Shown: positions 25,151 through 37,080 of the stretch, one piece after another | How positions within the stretch are numbered: the first letter of the stretch is position 1 | How the letters are laid out: each line of letters opens with the position of its first letter | From: Cenococcum geophilum 1.58 | Taxonomy: Eukaryota; Ascomycota; Dothideomycetes; Gloniales; Gloniaceae | Direction of reading: 5' to 3' | DNA: 64,000 bases | NCBI GenBank assembly: GCA_001692895.1 | Contig: KV748269.1 | Location: forward strand, 62,001 to 126,000 | The notes under the pieces: model-generated | What the model was told of the DNA's origin: nothing | The model's database searches: none | Seen by the model: only the letters and a program-made list of their open reading frames with translations | Position numbers and translations under genes: made by a program

Positions 25151-26833
25151 CCTATAATAGAATTAAAATAGACCCTAAAAAATTACTGTAATTATAAACT
25201 AGGAAAGTCCTAGTAGTATATAAAATATCTAAGGATTTCTAGAATTTGCAAATTTCTACTATTAATTTATTAATTACTTCTTAAAAATTGTGTAGCTATT
25301 AGTAAACTTAATTAAAAAAATATAAGATTTAAATAGACTACTAAATATAAATAAGCTTTTAATAACCTAAAATATTACTTTATAACTACTTTAATTCTTA
25401 CTTACTTTAATCTAAATCTTAAATATATTATTAAAATAAACTCGTCTAATTATATACTAAAAGGAGTATTATCGCAATATAATAAAAATAGCGAGCTATA
25501 CTTAATAGCCTTTCTTTCCTAAAAACTTACCCCTACTAAATTAAACTATAAGATATATAATAAGGAACTGCTTATAATTATTAGATACTTTAAATAATAG
25601 NNTNTANAACTTAAAGNATTATTATTCNTAATATNNNTATTAACGGACTATAAAAACCTATAGTACTTTATAACTATAAAGTAATTAATATAACGCTAAA
25701 TTTATTAGGCCGAATATATTTTCTAATTTAACTTTAAAATTATATACTAACCTAGCAAACTTAATTAAAAGCCTAACTTATTAATATAATAATTATAAGA
25801 TTTATCTATAAACGCCTTTAATAAACGAATTATAAATTAATTATAAATTCTACTATCCCTTAAACGCTTTAAGAAACTACGCCCTATATTTTTAAATATA
25901 GAGCTTAATAGAAATAGATTAGAAATTAATAAGTGGGATATAGAAATTAATAAATTTATAAAGTATAAATATAAGAATAACCCCTAAATAGTAAATATAA
26001 TAAAAGTAATTTTAATAGGAAAATAGTAATATAAGGATATTATACTTACTAAATACGAAATCTGTATTAATTAGTTATACTAATAATAAAAAATAGTAAC
26101 CTTAAATTCCGAACCCTTAAAATTTAAAATACTTAAATTTATATATAATTCCTCTATAGTAGGGCATTCAAGCTATATAAAGACCTATAAGATTATTTAA
26201 TAAGTATATTACTAGCCTATAATATATAACTATATATAAAAATATATTTAAGTATATAGAATATATATATATAGGAAGACCTCTTATATAAAGATAGTAA
26301 GATATCTTAATTAACTTTATAGTTAATCTGCCTAATAATAATAAGTTTATAAATATTATAGTAGTTATTAACTATCTTATAAAAATGCGATATATAATTC
26401 CTATAAACTTAATTAATATAATATTAGTAGCCGAATATTTTATTAAGTATATCTTTAAGCTATATAAACTTTCAAATTTAATAATATCCAACTATAAATG
26501 CTAGTTTATTTTAGACTTCTGGTAAGCCCTATATAAGTAATTAAGTATATAAATATAACTCTTAACTATATTTTATCTAGAGATAGATAGTTAAACTAAA
26601 ATTATAAAATAATACCTATAAATATACTACTTCTACCTATAAGACAACTAGGAAAAGTAGCTACTTTTAGCTAAGTTTACTATAAATAATATAAGAAATA
26701 AATTAATAGGTATAATATTATTCTATACAACCTACGGATAAAATCCTTAACTTAGATTTAAACTATAACCCAAAATTAATATAATAGGACCTATAATTAA
26801 GAGGATTTAACTAATTAATGTATATAACTATTA
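25151..26833 (+). pseudogene. Gypsy A RNase H and integrase segment, fossil
   Basis: RNase H is readable at about 25320-25700 (ILKGVLSQYN; ELYLIAFLS; YKIYNKELL), and integrase at about 25850-26810 (FIVNLP; IIVVINYLIKMRY; PSNLI.SNY region; ..YYFYL). It stops inside the integrase, where the 30.8-kb block begins. The missing integrase C-terminus is found at 57678. Several ambiguous bases (N) occur at 25601-25636. Among the most strongly RIP-mutated stretches of the window. Confidence 0.78.
26826..26833. repeat. Direct repeat AACTATTA flanking the 30.8-kb block, left copy
   Basis: Repeated at 57670-57677. Both copies sit at the edge of Gypsy A sequence, and both are preceded by TTAATG at a slightly different distance. 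Candidate target duplication of the 30.8-kb block. At 8 bp in AT-rich DNA it is suggestive only; the main support is that Gypsy A integrase stops on one side and continues on the other. Confidence 0.6.
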
Positions 26834-27403
26834 GAATCTTATTGTTGGGGAAGACGTAGCCGGATTTGGAGGTTCCTCCCCCCCGTTTTAGGAGGCAGTT
26901 TCTCCTCGCTTAGACCCATATCTGTTACCGCTTTTGCAATATACTAAGCATGCTAAGGATAGTAGGGTCTCCCTTACTTACCTACTAAACCTAGAATCGC
27001 GCATATAACCCTATAACGTACCTCTTAAAGCTCCCTAAACGTCCCTTGGCGGCTAACGTTATTTAAAAAGCTATAGACGTCCGCCGCCTACCTTTATCCT
27101 TATCCTCCGCTAAAAGCACTACCCTTATATAACGAAACCTCCCTTCTATACTATACTCCTTTAACCCTTTTCCCATAGTAGCTATATATGTATTTTCCCC
27201 TGCTATTATATTATTTACTTCTAATACTTAATTTCTAGGTTTCTACTAATAGGATTTTTTTGCCCTGTCCCGCTCTTAAGAACGCTAATCTCCCGTAGAG
27301 CCTTTTTTAGCGTTCCTATTAATAGCAGTTACTCTTAAGCTAGCTTCTATGTGTAGGTAACTGGCAGCTGCTAAAGCATTAAGACACTATATATTTAACC
27401 ACT
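26834..27403 (+). other. Left edge of the 30.8-kb block and upstream region of the recombinase
   Basis: 570 bp without a readable frame. It is GC-richer than the flanking Gypsy and starts with a C-run/G-rich stretch (CCTCCCCCCCCG near 26875). It holds an imperfect inverted repeat with arms GAACGCTAA/TTAGCGTTC at about 27279-27325, and AT-rich and CT-rich stretches as in fungal promoters. It would contain the element end and the recombinase promoter, but no specific site can be assigned. Confidence 0.4.
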
Positions 27404-27615
27404 ATACCCTTTTAAAGTAAGAAATGGCGAAATATAGATTTAGTCTTTAGCTTAAACTCTAAACCGGGCAAGCCGTCTTATTCTAAGCTAGCTTTAGACT
27501 TAGATTTGAGCTCTAACTCTAGAGCTAGGGAAGACGCTAATTTTAAGGGGGAATATTTGCGGCAGAGGATTACGTATTATAAGGACTAAGGAAGGGCGAA
27601 GTTAAAACGGAAGCC

Positions 27616-27628
27616 CTGGTCTACTTCT
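27616..27628. repeat. 13-bp target-site duplication CTGGTCTACTTCT, left copy
   Basis: Repeated exactly at 31027-31039. It flanks the 3.4-kb retroposon; the left copy runs directly into its T-tract. Confidence 0.8.
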
Positions 27629-27649
27629 TTTTTTTTTTTTTTTTTTTTT
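27628..27649 (-). repeat. 22-base T tract (poly-A tail of a minus-strand retroposon)
   Basis: The longest homopolymer seen in the window, at the junction of the 13-bp duplication and the insert, as expected for a poly-A-primed insertion read on the opposite strand. Confidence 0.8.
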
Positions 27650-28413
27650 AGGTCCGTTGTATTTAATACTACGTACAATACTGCGGCATACAGCCTCTAG
27701 GCTATGATGGCGCTATAGTTCTAATATACATAAATTCCTTTCTAGGCAGCTTAATATGTACTAGTAGAGTTTATAAACCCCTAAATGTGTATGTTTATAG
27801 TTTAGTAAAATACTAAGATACTACAACCTACTTAGGGATGAAAATGGTAAGAAAACTATAAGAAATCCTAACCCCTGTCCCTGTCCTTTGCAATTTATTT
27901 CTGTTTTTGCTCTCTAATATCATTTTAAGAGCTAGTAGGTTGCCCTCCTTCTAGAATCCCTATCTGTTTTATTCTTCCATAAAATCTCTTCGCTATTACA
28001 TATTAGTCTTTACTCATAGCATTTTTTTCCTGGCTTAAAATATATAGTATTATCGCAAGTCTTTCTGTAGGTAGTCCTGGTTTCCGTTAATTAATATTCA
28101 CGCTAGTCTATGCCTGAATTTATTTAATTTTCTAATTGAAGGTCTGTTTGGGTAACTGGTTTTATTTTAAGGTCTTATCCGCACTGTCTCCTCTCCTGCT
28201 CTCCTTTGCAGGTCTACATTCGTAGTAGAAGAGACTTCGGTGTATTTTTACTTATCCTTATAGTACATACTGCAATGATTAGATATCTCTTTTTGCTTAA
28301 GGATTTCTTGTCTATTATCCATCTAGTCGTTTTCTTGTAATTAAGTTAAATCGCTTCTAAGTCTAGTTCAGGGATCGTGATGTTTTGCGCCTGGTTTTTT
28401 GTTCCATTGTAGT

Positions 28414-28664
28414 TTATGTCTTTGTGTCCTTATAGGTAGTTAGAGGTCTCGGAATTTCTTCTTTTAGATAGCTTAGAGCCTCCTTCTCCGCTAGCCGACA
28501 GGTAGTGGTATGAACTATCAATGGGCTCTGATTTGCACGCCCTGGTTCTCGTTTATTGTTCTCTTTAACATGTTTTGGATTTATGCCAGCTTTCCTGTAC
28601 TCATTTGAGTGTTGTAGATCCCGCATTGATACTCTTCCGAGTTATAAGAAGTATCTTTTATTTT
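28414..28664 (-). pseudogene. Gene-like minus-strand relic downstream of the minisatellite, unrecognised
   Basis: A 70-codon open stretch (start 28626, MRDLQHSNEYRKAGIN) with charged, gene-like residue use. Reading upstream on the same strand enters the 12-bp repeat array, whose ideal unit encodes Leu-His-Glu-Ala. Further upstream a Cys-X2-Cys pair (CNKCG near 29310) is readable but not in a single frame. I do not recognise a family. It lies inside the retroposon-like insert, so it may be its coding region or a captured transcript. Confidence 0.35.
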
Positions 28665-29090
28665 CGAGCCTTCGTGTAGTTCGTGCTAGACTTCTGTAGC
28701 TGCGTTAAGAGCTTCGTGTAGAGTTTTCGTGTATAGCTTCGTTTTAGTGCTTCGTGTAGTTCTTTGTGTAGAGCTTTTGTAGAGCTTCGTAGAGATTCGT
28801 GTATCTATCATGTAGATCTCTTGTAGGCTTCGTGGTAGAGCTTCCGTGTAGAGCTTCCGGTAGGAGCTTCGTGTAGGCTCGTGTAGAGTTTCTTTTGAGC
28901 TTCGTTTCGAGCTATCGTGTAAGCTTCGTGTAGATCTTCGTGTAGAGCTTCGTGTCAGAGCTTCGTGTCTAGGCTTTTTGGTAGAGCTTCGTGTAGATCT
29001 TCGTGTAGAGCGCTTCGTGGTAGAGCTTCGGTAAGCTTCGTGTTGGAGCTTCGTGCAGAGCTTAGTGTTAGAGCCTCGTTTAGAGCCTCT
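28665..29090 (-). repeat. 12-bp minisatellite GAGCTTCGTGTA
   Basis: About 34 imperfect units of 12-13 bp; consensus on the + strand GAGCTTCGTGTA. Units differ by substitutions and 1-2 bp length changes, which would shift a reading frame. On the minus strand an in-phase unit reads Leu-His-Glu-Ala. CpG and TpG survive in almost every unit, so RIP has barely touched it. Confidence 0.85.
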
Positions 29091-32000
29091 GCATCAGGGA
29101 TTTTTTTTTAGGCCACGTTGTCTGCACGGTAATCCCCTCGGGTGTGCATGATAATCTTGCAGGCGTTACGTCGGAATTTTAGCATTTGCGGGTAGTTTTT
29201 AGCATTTGGTTCTCTAGCATATAGATAGGGCAGGCCGCGTGTATATGTCGGGCACTCTTCGCTTTTCTTTTGTAGCAAAATTGTTTGGTAACTCGCCGCA
29301 AATCCGGCAAAATTATGCTACTTCCGCATTTGTTGCAGACGCCGTATTTTCGTTTTTCCTTTACGTTCTCTAGCTATAGATGCTAAAACAGTTTCTACTT
29401 GATAGATGTTACTGGGATTTAGTTGCTTTAGGTTTTGTTTCCGTAGTTTTATATAGGCGCCCGTTTTATTCGTACGATTTCAGCTACGATATGAAGTTGC
29501 TAGTCCTTTAATGCTTCTTGTAAACCGTATTTTTACATTATGTATAGATAAACTTATGTTATCTGCACATTATTAATGTTGTAACTTGGAGTTTCGGCTC
29601 TATTCTTACTAATTTTTGGATGCTGTACAGGGTGAGAAGGATTGAGTAGATTAGTACCTTAGGAGGTAAGCCTGTGGAATTAGAAAGCACTATGTGCTGA
29701 ATAAGTATTTCTTGCCTTTATACGTCTTTACTGCCTATATTAAACATTATATAGGCGCATGTGTCTAGGGTTATGTTTATAACAGCCATTAAGTATCCCT
29801 CTCTTCACGTGACCGTCTCCTTCTTCTAAGCTATAGGTAGAATTTTACTTAATCCTTGAAGGTTTAAGAAGATGGCTAATACAGTCTTTATGCTTAAAGA
29901 TTTAAGCACTACTTAAATATAAAATGACTTTAGTAGGAAAAAACGTAACTAGGGTAACATATAAGGATACTAGACCTATTAAAGAGATACTCCATTAAGA
30001 TCCTATATATGTTTTACTTATTTCTAGTAGAAAATAGTATTAAAGGTACGCTAGAAGACGCGAATTTAACTATTCCTATTAAATGCGAATAGTATGTGAC
30101 GAGGACGTATAGGAATTACTGTTAGTATGACTTATTCTTAGGCGTAGGTATATAGATTAGTAAAAGAATAGATTGCCTAACTAGAAGTAGTACTTCGACT
30201 AATAGTGTATCTCTTGTTCTGTTCTACTTTACTTTAAAGAACACTATTTACGTAGGTACTATGCCTTCTTTATATATAAAATTACTCTAAGAATACGCTT
30301 AATACGTTTAGCTTATATTTAACTTTTCTTTTTCTTCTTTTTTTCTTCTTTCTAGCCCTTTATAGCCTATTAGGCTTCTAGGGCCTTTATAGGTATTGTT
30401 TAGGAGAAAGGGGAGGGAAAGATATACTAGGTATTACCAGCCATAAAAGTCATTAATTTTATTGGTGTTCTTTTTTGCAGGTTTTTGGTTTCTTTTTCAG
30501 TAGAAGACTAAGGATATCCTCTTTTTTCTCCTGTCCCAAATAGGCCAGGAGAAGGAGAAGGGGGCAGAAAAAGTAAATGTAGTCGTAGACTCATTATCAC
30601 TTATTTCTATAGGAGGTTTTTTTTTATACCTATTAGACTTTGGCATCTTATAGGGGGGTTTCCTAGTTTTTTTTTTTCTACCCTTATACCTTTCTCCTTA
30701 CTAATCCTACTAGAAGATTTCTGGGGAGATTAGGCTAAAAGGGAGTAGAAAGACTAGCCCCTATTGGTATTGGTATTAGTAGTAGTGGTAGTGGTTTTGG
30801 TATTCCTGTCCGTGCCTCGCTTATAAGCTAGGACCACCCCTAGAGAAAATTTTCTGTTGGGATAAGGGGGTAAAATGACAAATAAATCCACCTCTAGCTC
30901 GCTAGGCGGTAGGAATTAGGTCTTAAAAGTTAGAAAATCAATTGTTTTTGATGGTAAGATGGGTATACGTAAGTTTTAGAGTGTGGCGCTACCTTTTGGT
31001 AAGGTTGCATGTGCGGTGAAGGTTTTCTGGTCTACTTCTCTTATTAAGCGTAAGTTTTAAAATTAGGAAAAGTTCGTTTATATTTAGGTTCTGCTTAAAA
31101 GTTAAGTCTAACCTAACCGAGGCCCTTTATTAGTGTGTGGTCGATACATTTAAAACATACCTTAAATGGCGCATAAAGAATTCTTAAATTAAGAAGGAAA
31201 GCACAATTTAGGCGTACTAGAGATAAATACTATACAAATTTATAGATATAGCAGGCTATAGTATAAATAATGGCGCAGAACTTAATATATAAGATATAGG
31301 TAATCTTTAATTTTTAAAAAAAAAATCCTGGCTGATTTGTTACAGTGGATTCTAACCTACTTAACGCTAATATATAAGCTAGACACGTTAGAGAAAGAAA
31401 AGGATGCTATATATATGCAGGACTTATATACAATTATTAATGCCTATTAGATAATAGACGCGAAGCCTTACTATAGTCGTTTTTAAGTGTCGATAGGAGC
31501 AATCCTCCTCCTTTCTAGTGCTACGGCAATAAGACCCCAAGCTCTTATTAAAAGTTTAAGTGTAAGAGGCTTTAATAAAGCGCTTTTATATAAATATATT
31601 ATAATCCTAAAAGTTTATAATATAAAAAACTTTAATTAAACCACGACTGTCGCCCTTGTAAGTCTTATATATATTAAGAATTCTAGAGGTATAGGTAGAC
31701 GGTATATAGCGACGTTAATTAAAAACGGCGCGAATAGTGCTAATAGACCTATAGTAAGAGGTTTATTTTCCGTCTTAAAAGTATCTTAGCTTTTTATATC
31801 CTATTCTATCTTATAAGCCTTGCTATTATAAATAATATATTTTAACGCCATTATACTTTACTGGAAGAGATTTTTAGACTTAAAATCCTAGTAAAAAAAG
31901 AGAGTCTTAAAGTGAAGTTTAAGAAGGAGATAGAGAAACGACCTATCTTTTAAGATATTAAGATAATGGCTAGTTATAGGGGGGTATCGGACACTAAAGC

Positions 32001-33419
32001 ATTCCCTTACCAGAAATGCCGCGATTACTATATATGGTTAGGCCGAGTAGCCGGGTTTAAATAATTGCTTAAACTTTACTAGCTATAATAAGTGTCTAGA
32101 AGGAAATTAAATAGTAAGTATCTGATTTAATATAAGTGTATATATTAACTAAGTTTTCTAGGCGCCCTTACTCCAGAAGAGCGAAATTAGACAATAGGTT
32201 ATTACGGCGATACCTACTAACAGTTTTATTTACCTGATTTAATTAAGTGCGATTTCTAGTTAATCTACTTTAGGACTCTATCGCAGGACAACCTTATCTA
32301 ATATGCTATATGGATAGGGATCTTAAGGGATAAGCGGGCCCCTATAGGTCTAACTAATAAGCAGAAGCTTAAATTCTAGCTAGAACTTAATTAACACCCT
32401 AATATTCTGCAGCTTTATAAGAAATAAGAGCAATATAAGCAAAAAATTAGGAGCTGGGGATATTACCCTATTAACACTATAAAGGGAACGAAACTATATA
32501 ACTGTTATAACAAAGCCAGATATAAACTTTATAGTGTTATAAACGTCCTACGCAAATAAAAAGAGGACTAGGTTATTTTTAATTTTTATAACGCCATTAA
32601 TAATTACAATATTAAAAGATAGCTTAGTAGTAGCGTTAGGACGGAAATTCCTACCTATTTAGCTGTATAGTATAAATTTTATAAATATGCTGCTATTGCC
32701 AAACTACTATCTTAGCCGCTAAATAAGCTCGAAGAAGGACACGCTATAAAACTCCGTATAAAGTTTATCTATAATCTTATAAAGTATTATAATTAATAAG
32801 AGAGTCGGTAAAATGGGATCCTAAGCAAGGCTATTAGATTTTAACTTAGGTCTGAAGTAAACCAAAGTATAATAGGTGTAAAAAGAGGTGTAAGTAACGC
32901 CAATATTAGTACCTATTAATAGGTAAAGCGGTAAAAAGAATAGATTAGCTTAAACTTGCCTTTCTAAGAAAACCCGGATAAGATACGGAGCGCGGTCCCG
33001 ATTAAGGAAGAGGGTATTAAGATAATACAGCTATTATATCCTATAACGTTTACTAATCTTATTTATCTTATCTATATCGGCAATAACTAACTCTTAACGC
33101 TAAGGCAGACCCAACCATTTACGAAGAAGGATATACTATAGAAGTATTTTAATAATTACGTTACAGAAGAAGTGTTTAGGTAGGAGTTCCACTATAAGTA
33201 TCCTTATTGCTTAGAGTGGATTAAAGGACTTAAGCATTTTAAAAATTACGTAGCCCTTATATATAGCGTATGGCATCTAATTAAGAGGCACCGCTAGGTA
33301 AGTCGCCTTACCTATACGAGAATCCTATACTGACCCTTTAGTACCTATAGAAAGGTATATAACTGGTAAATTTAGAATTATACGTTCCTTATATATAGGA
33401 CCTTTTCCTAGTTATTACG

Positions 33420-33660
33420 CGCTTATCTTATTATTCTTTACCACTTTTATTTTATTTTAGTCTATTATTATCTAATCCTATTTTAGTATTTAGTAGAATA
33501 GATATAATGACTAGGATTTTGTAATTCGTTTAGGGGGGTAATAGGTAAGGGTAAGGGTAAGGGTAAGGGTGAGGATAAGGGTAAGGGTGAGGGTGAGGTA
33601 AAGGATAAGATAAAGGGTAAGGTAAGGGGAGGCTAATAGGAGATAGATAATATAGTTGCT
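33420..33660. repeat. GGTAAG hexamer tract downstream of the recombinase
   Basis: At 33544-33636, about 15 units of GGGTAA/GGGTGA/GGATAA. G-rich and strand-asymmetric like a telomere repeat, but the unit is GGGTAA, not GGGTTA. The rest of this interval is AT-rich with nothing readable. Confidence 0.8.
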
Positions 33661-33792
33661 ATATAATATCTAACGGACCGACTATGGATAAGATATATAT
33701 TCGAATTTCTTAGATCAACCCAAACGGAGAAAGGAAGAGAAGTATTATATAATAACTTCCTACTTAAGCCGATCTCCTAAGCTATATATCTT

Positions 33793-34797
33793 TACTTATA
33801 TATAATACTTACACCTTTTGCAATAAAGTATATAAGGGTGATTAGGGTCGGATAGATAACTGCTGTCCTTAATATAATATATAAACTCGGCTCTGCAACC
33901 AATATTATAATAGGTCCTAGTCGTATAAAGGGTATTAAGACAGTTATTAATGTTTTCGCTTTTGCGCTTAGCCGCAGCATACCTCACTTTGGTGGATTAA
34001 AGTAGTAATTCTATTTATTATAGCTGAGATTAGACAGCTTAAAGTTTTAGCATAAAAATTTCCTCTATGTCCTTAAATGCGGTAATCGCTGTCTATATAA
34101 TGCTAATGGCGAAATCGCTTATAACGTCTAGCTCTATAAAGTCCTTAAGTTTAATAAGCTCTTTAATATGCTCGGCCGCTATTAAGGTGGTTATATTATA
34201 TAATACTAAGTCGCCTATTAGGCTAAAGACATCCTTAATAATATTAGAAAACCCGTTTATGGACTAGCTGGTTCCTAGAATATATTAGATTTTTGTATTT
34301 ATAAGCTCTTTTAGCTGTAGTATATTATAGTAATTAGTAATTGCATTAATATAGATGTAATAAAGTATAATATAGGCCATCGTCGGCCGTATTATTATAT
34401 CTTTATTATTGCCACCGCTATTGTCTAGCTTAGATAGCAATGAGGTATTAGCGTCGTTAATATTAGATCCTTACTCCTCCTTACCATTCTTATAGTCCCT
34501 CTTATATATAAATTAGATTATCCTCTTAACGGTACCGGAATTAAACTCATTAATATTTATAATATTAGTTACCGCCTCCTACCCGTTAGTTGGTTAGTTA
34601 GGGTTAATTCTACTAAATATTTAGTTAGCTTTTACCTAAAAGTCTCTATTATAGGTAGCTGTAAGTATAGGAGATTAGGTGTATATAATCGCTTTATAGA
34701 CTTTAAACTCTAGTCCCTAGTATATAAGTTTTAAGTTACTATATTTCTTGCTATCTATAAACTGCGCTAAGCCGAACGGAATACTCTTAGATGGTAT
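33793..34797 (-). pseudogene. BTB/POZ domain protein, relic
   Basis: Minus-strand frame of about 335 codons that reads as a fungal BTB/POZ protein: IPFGLAQFIDSKKYSNLKLI, the KVYKAII...SPILTA block (34730-34650), then ININEFNSGTVKRII.FIY (about 34560-34500). Family members have here 'F.VHK.I.C..SP.F..AC' and 'V..ML.Y.Y..DY'. A helical back-end follows (INGFSNIIKDVF, LVLYNITTLIAAEHIKELI) and a C-terminal Cys pair region (YILYCKRCKYYI, 33830-33795). The natural stop follows directly. The start is probably 34797, where ATA stands in place of ATG (PSKSIPFGL). Broken by several TAA/TAG codons of RIP type. BTB proteins are adaptors, often for Cullin-3 ligases; this copy is dead. Confidence 0.75.
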
Positions 34798-35849
34798 GTT
34801 TCTCTAGTTTTAACTACATCTTAAGCAATGTTTAAGGGAGTGATTTAGTGTTAAACAGGATAATTAAGAATAAGAACTCTACTTTATTAAACGTAGCTCT
34901 AGAGCCTCTATATATACATTAAAAAGTCGTTATTAGCTCCATCTAATCTGCGACGGATTTAGCTAGTTAGTTAGAGCTTTAAACGTTAGTCGCTTAACTA
35001 AGGACTAGTATAACTTCTAAAGTTCCAAAAAGGGTAAGTGGTGGGGTATACGGCCGCAGTGCCTAGAAGCAGTTAGTGGTTATATAATAGAGGCTTAGTT
35101 AGAGGACGTATTCCTATAGCTTAGGTTAAGGCTCTATACTCCTCTAAGCCATATTAAGTAAAGTTAAATAGTATTATATTTCCGCGTACCAGCCCGCTAA
35201 TTACACTATTTTACTTTTTCCTTAACTATATGTTAATACAACCTACACAATCACCTAGCTCGCAAGATCAGCTATGCTTACACAGTTCACGAAATTAAGT
35301 ATTAGGTTTTAAAAGACCACTTCTATATAGCCTTTCTATCTTTATTACAAAAGAAGTATATTTATACTAGGTATTTTGGTAAGGCTAGGAAAAGAGAGCG
35401 TAGAGAGGGGGTTATAAGTATAGGCGAACGTAAAGGCATAAGGCAGGAAGGGCTTTAAGCTTAGTTATAGAATAATAGCAAATTGCTAAACTATTATATA
35501 AGCCGTATAAGATCTTATATTCTCTAAACAAAGTAATTATATAAATAGGGTGATCTGACCTAGTGCCCTCTATTAACGCCTAGCATGTAAATAGGAAGTA
35601 AATGTTAGGAAAATACTAGAATTATAAAAAAAAGAAATATATAAGTCCCAGATCTAGAAATATTAAAGAAGTTCCTATATAAAGACCCCTTATATATACT
35701 TAGAGAAGTTCCTATATAAACAGCCCTATAAGCGTAGCTATAAGTTTAACCCCTCTCGCGTAACCTAACTACCCCTCCCCACTACACCGGAATAGATAAA
35801 CAACCGCTATATACTATAAGTAGAGAAATAATTTAAATAAAAAAAAATA
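34798..35849. other. Non-coding stretch between BTB relic and next relic
   Basis: AT-rich. It contains a near-repeat of 'GAAGTTCCTATATAAA' at about 35668 and 35704. No frame or known element is readable. Presumably the promoter of the BTB gene on its left side (TATATACATT near 34910). Confidence 0.4.
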
Positions 35850-37080
35850 CTATAAAAAAACATATTTATATCCTTAAGATATAAATCTATAAGTACTATA
35901 GTCTTAAATACGACTAATAGTTGCTAAAGTGGCATACGTCCTAAGTCTATAAGAAATTCAAAAAATCCTAGGTTATTAGTATAGATTTTCCTTCTATTAT
36001 CGCTTTTAAGGTAGTAAATAAATTTATCTAAGTAAAAGTATAGATTATCGCGAATGCTTTATAGCTCGCTATAAGTTAAGCGGGTAGAGACTCTGGTAGG
36101 AATAGTAAAATATTGTTTTGTTTCGCAATAGGCTAAACAAAAAGTGGCTAAAGTTTTAACCCTTTTACTAGCTTTTATTAGAAATCTTCTTTGTATTTAT
36201 ATCCTATACTTATAGATTTAAGACTATAAAGCTAAGGCCACCGTATTTAACCGTTGCCTATATAGCCTCGTCGCTTAATATCTCTTTATTGCTATTTGCC
36301 CCTATTTCTTAATCTTTAGTACTAAAACTATTTTCTCCGTTATATAATGTCTCTGCGTCCCATTCTTAATCCTTATTACTAAAGTTACTTTCCTAACCAG
36401 CTAACGCCTCTACGTTGCCGTTATCTCTAAAGTCGGTTTCTCTATCTATAAACGCCCACTTACTAGCTAACAATTTAGGGACGCTGCGCTTGTAGGTATT
36501 TAGGGTTATAGATACTACTTAAGGAGAAATTATAGTTAATATTATTAGGATATAGAATAAGCCTATAGACCTCTAAGTACCGGCTGCTTAGCGCTTTAAG
36601 TAAAAAATCTCCCCTAACGTAAGGTAGGTTAATAGGAGTTAATTACCGCCCATATAAGGCGGAGCGCTTATAAAGGGCTTAGCTAAAATGGTAATTAAAC
36701 CACTCTAAAGGCACTAATAGCTCCTTTACTATAGATGGGGGGTTAATATATAAGATTAACTGGCTAAGATAAGTCTACTACTTAGGTAGTGTCTTACCCC
36801 AGAAAGGATAGGCGTCGGAAGTAGATTATATAATGCTATTCCTGCTAAGAGAGGCGTTATTAGGGGTTATTGTTAACTTTTAATTCCAGTTTATAACTTT
36901 ATATAAACGCTTCTAAACCCTACTAAGGTATATAGCGTCCGTTAGGGATCATTAGCTATTTAAGTTTAGCAGTAGCTTAGCCAATAGCTACCCCTAATAA
37001 TGCCTTACTTGTAAATCACTTTAGGCACCTATAGTCTTGGGCGCAGACGATATATAAGCTAAAAGTAATTACAGCTACTA
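35850..37080 (-). pseudogene. Unrecognised minus-strand relic
   Basis: The minus strand has gene-like stretches, the clearest at about 36840-36540 (LEWFNYHF; INLPYVRGDFLLKALSS; YLEVYRLILYPNNINYNFSL). No domain is recognised and the frame is broken many times. An acidic, Asp/Asn/Glu-rich tract follows at about 36470-36300. A start and end cannot be fixed. It could be one cargo gene of the Starship-like block or parts of two. Confidence 0.35.

Larger units (their letters stand above)
27629..31026 (-). mobile_element. 3.4-kb retroposon-like insert with oligo-T end (minus orientation)
   Basis: It lies between 13-bp direct repeats inside the recombinase gene and ends at its left in a run of 22 T (27628-27649), i.e. 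a poly-A tail on the minus strand. Long target duplication plus poly-A is the mark of LINE-type retroposition. I cannot find an RT catalytic box, so this is a 5'-truncated or non-autonomous element, or a retroposed transcript. It holds a 12-bp minisatellite (28665-29090) and a minus-strand gene-like relic around it; 29880-31020 is AT-rich with several T-runs (e.g. 30308-30350, 30669-30680). It is less RIP-mutated than the host gene. Confidence 0.68.
27404..33410 (+). pseudogene. DUF3435 tyrosine recombinase (Starship captain type) with C-terminal C2H2 fingers, interrupted relic
   Basis: DUF3435 proteins are fungal tyrosine recombinases; in Starships they mobilise the element. The N-terminal part lies at 27404-27628 (readable from about 27420: LVFSLNSKPGKP, FKGEYLRQRITYY), then a 3.4-kb retroposon intervenes, and the rest is 31027 to about 33410. 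Landmarks: FKTYLKWRIKNS (31150), KEKDAIYMQDLYTIINAY (31400), the Arg-box ATAIRPQAL (31519), ASYTGV-like and FPYQKCRDYY (31970-32030), and TPEERN followed by the His/Tyr block YYGDTYQQFYLPD (32200-32238; the family has GHHG here, His to Tyr fits RIP). A Cys/His finger region follows at 33050-33280 (FTKKD, FHYKYPYC.EW, LKHFKNYVAL). A start at 27404 supposes ATG became ATA. Many TAA/TAG codons; not functional. Confidence 0.8.

Noticed and set aside
25601-25636. Biological signal in the cluster of N bases
   Set aside because: Ambiguous base calls in a collapsed or poorly resolved repeat, as is the single N near 8163.
28665-29090. CRISPR array
   Set aside because: Units are 12-13 bp in tandem with no unique spacers, in a eukaryotic genome; a minisatellite.
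33544-33636. Interstitial telomere repeat
   Set aside because: Unit is GGGTAA with GGGTGA and GGATAA variants, not GGGTTA; no subtelomeric features around it.
33792-34267. Overlapping open frames on both strands as separate small genes
   Set aside because: They are shadows or pieces of the BTB/POZ relic, which explains the region in one minus-strand frame.
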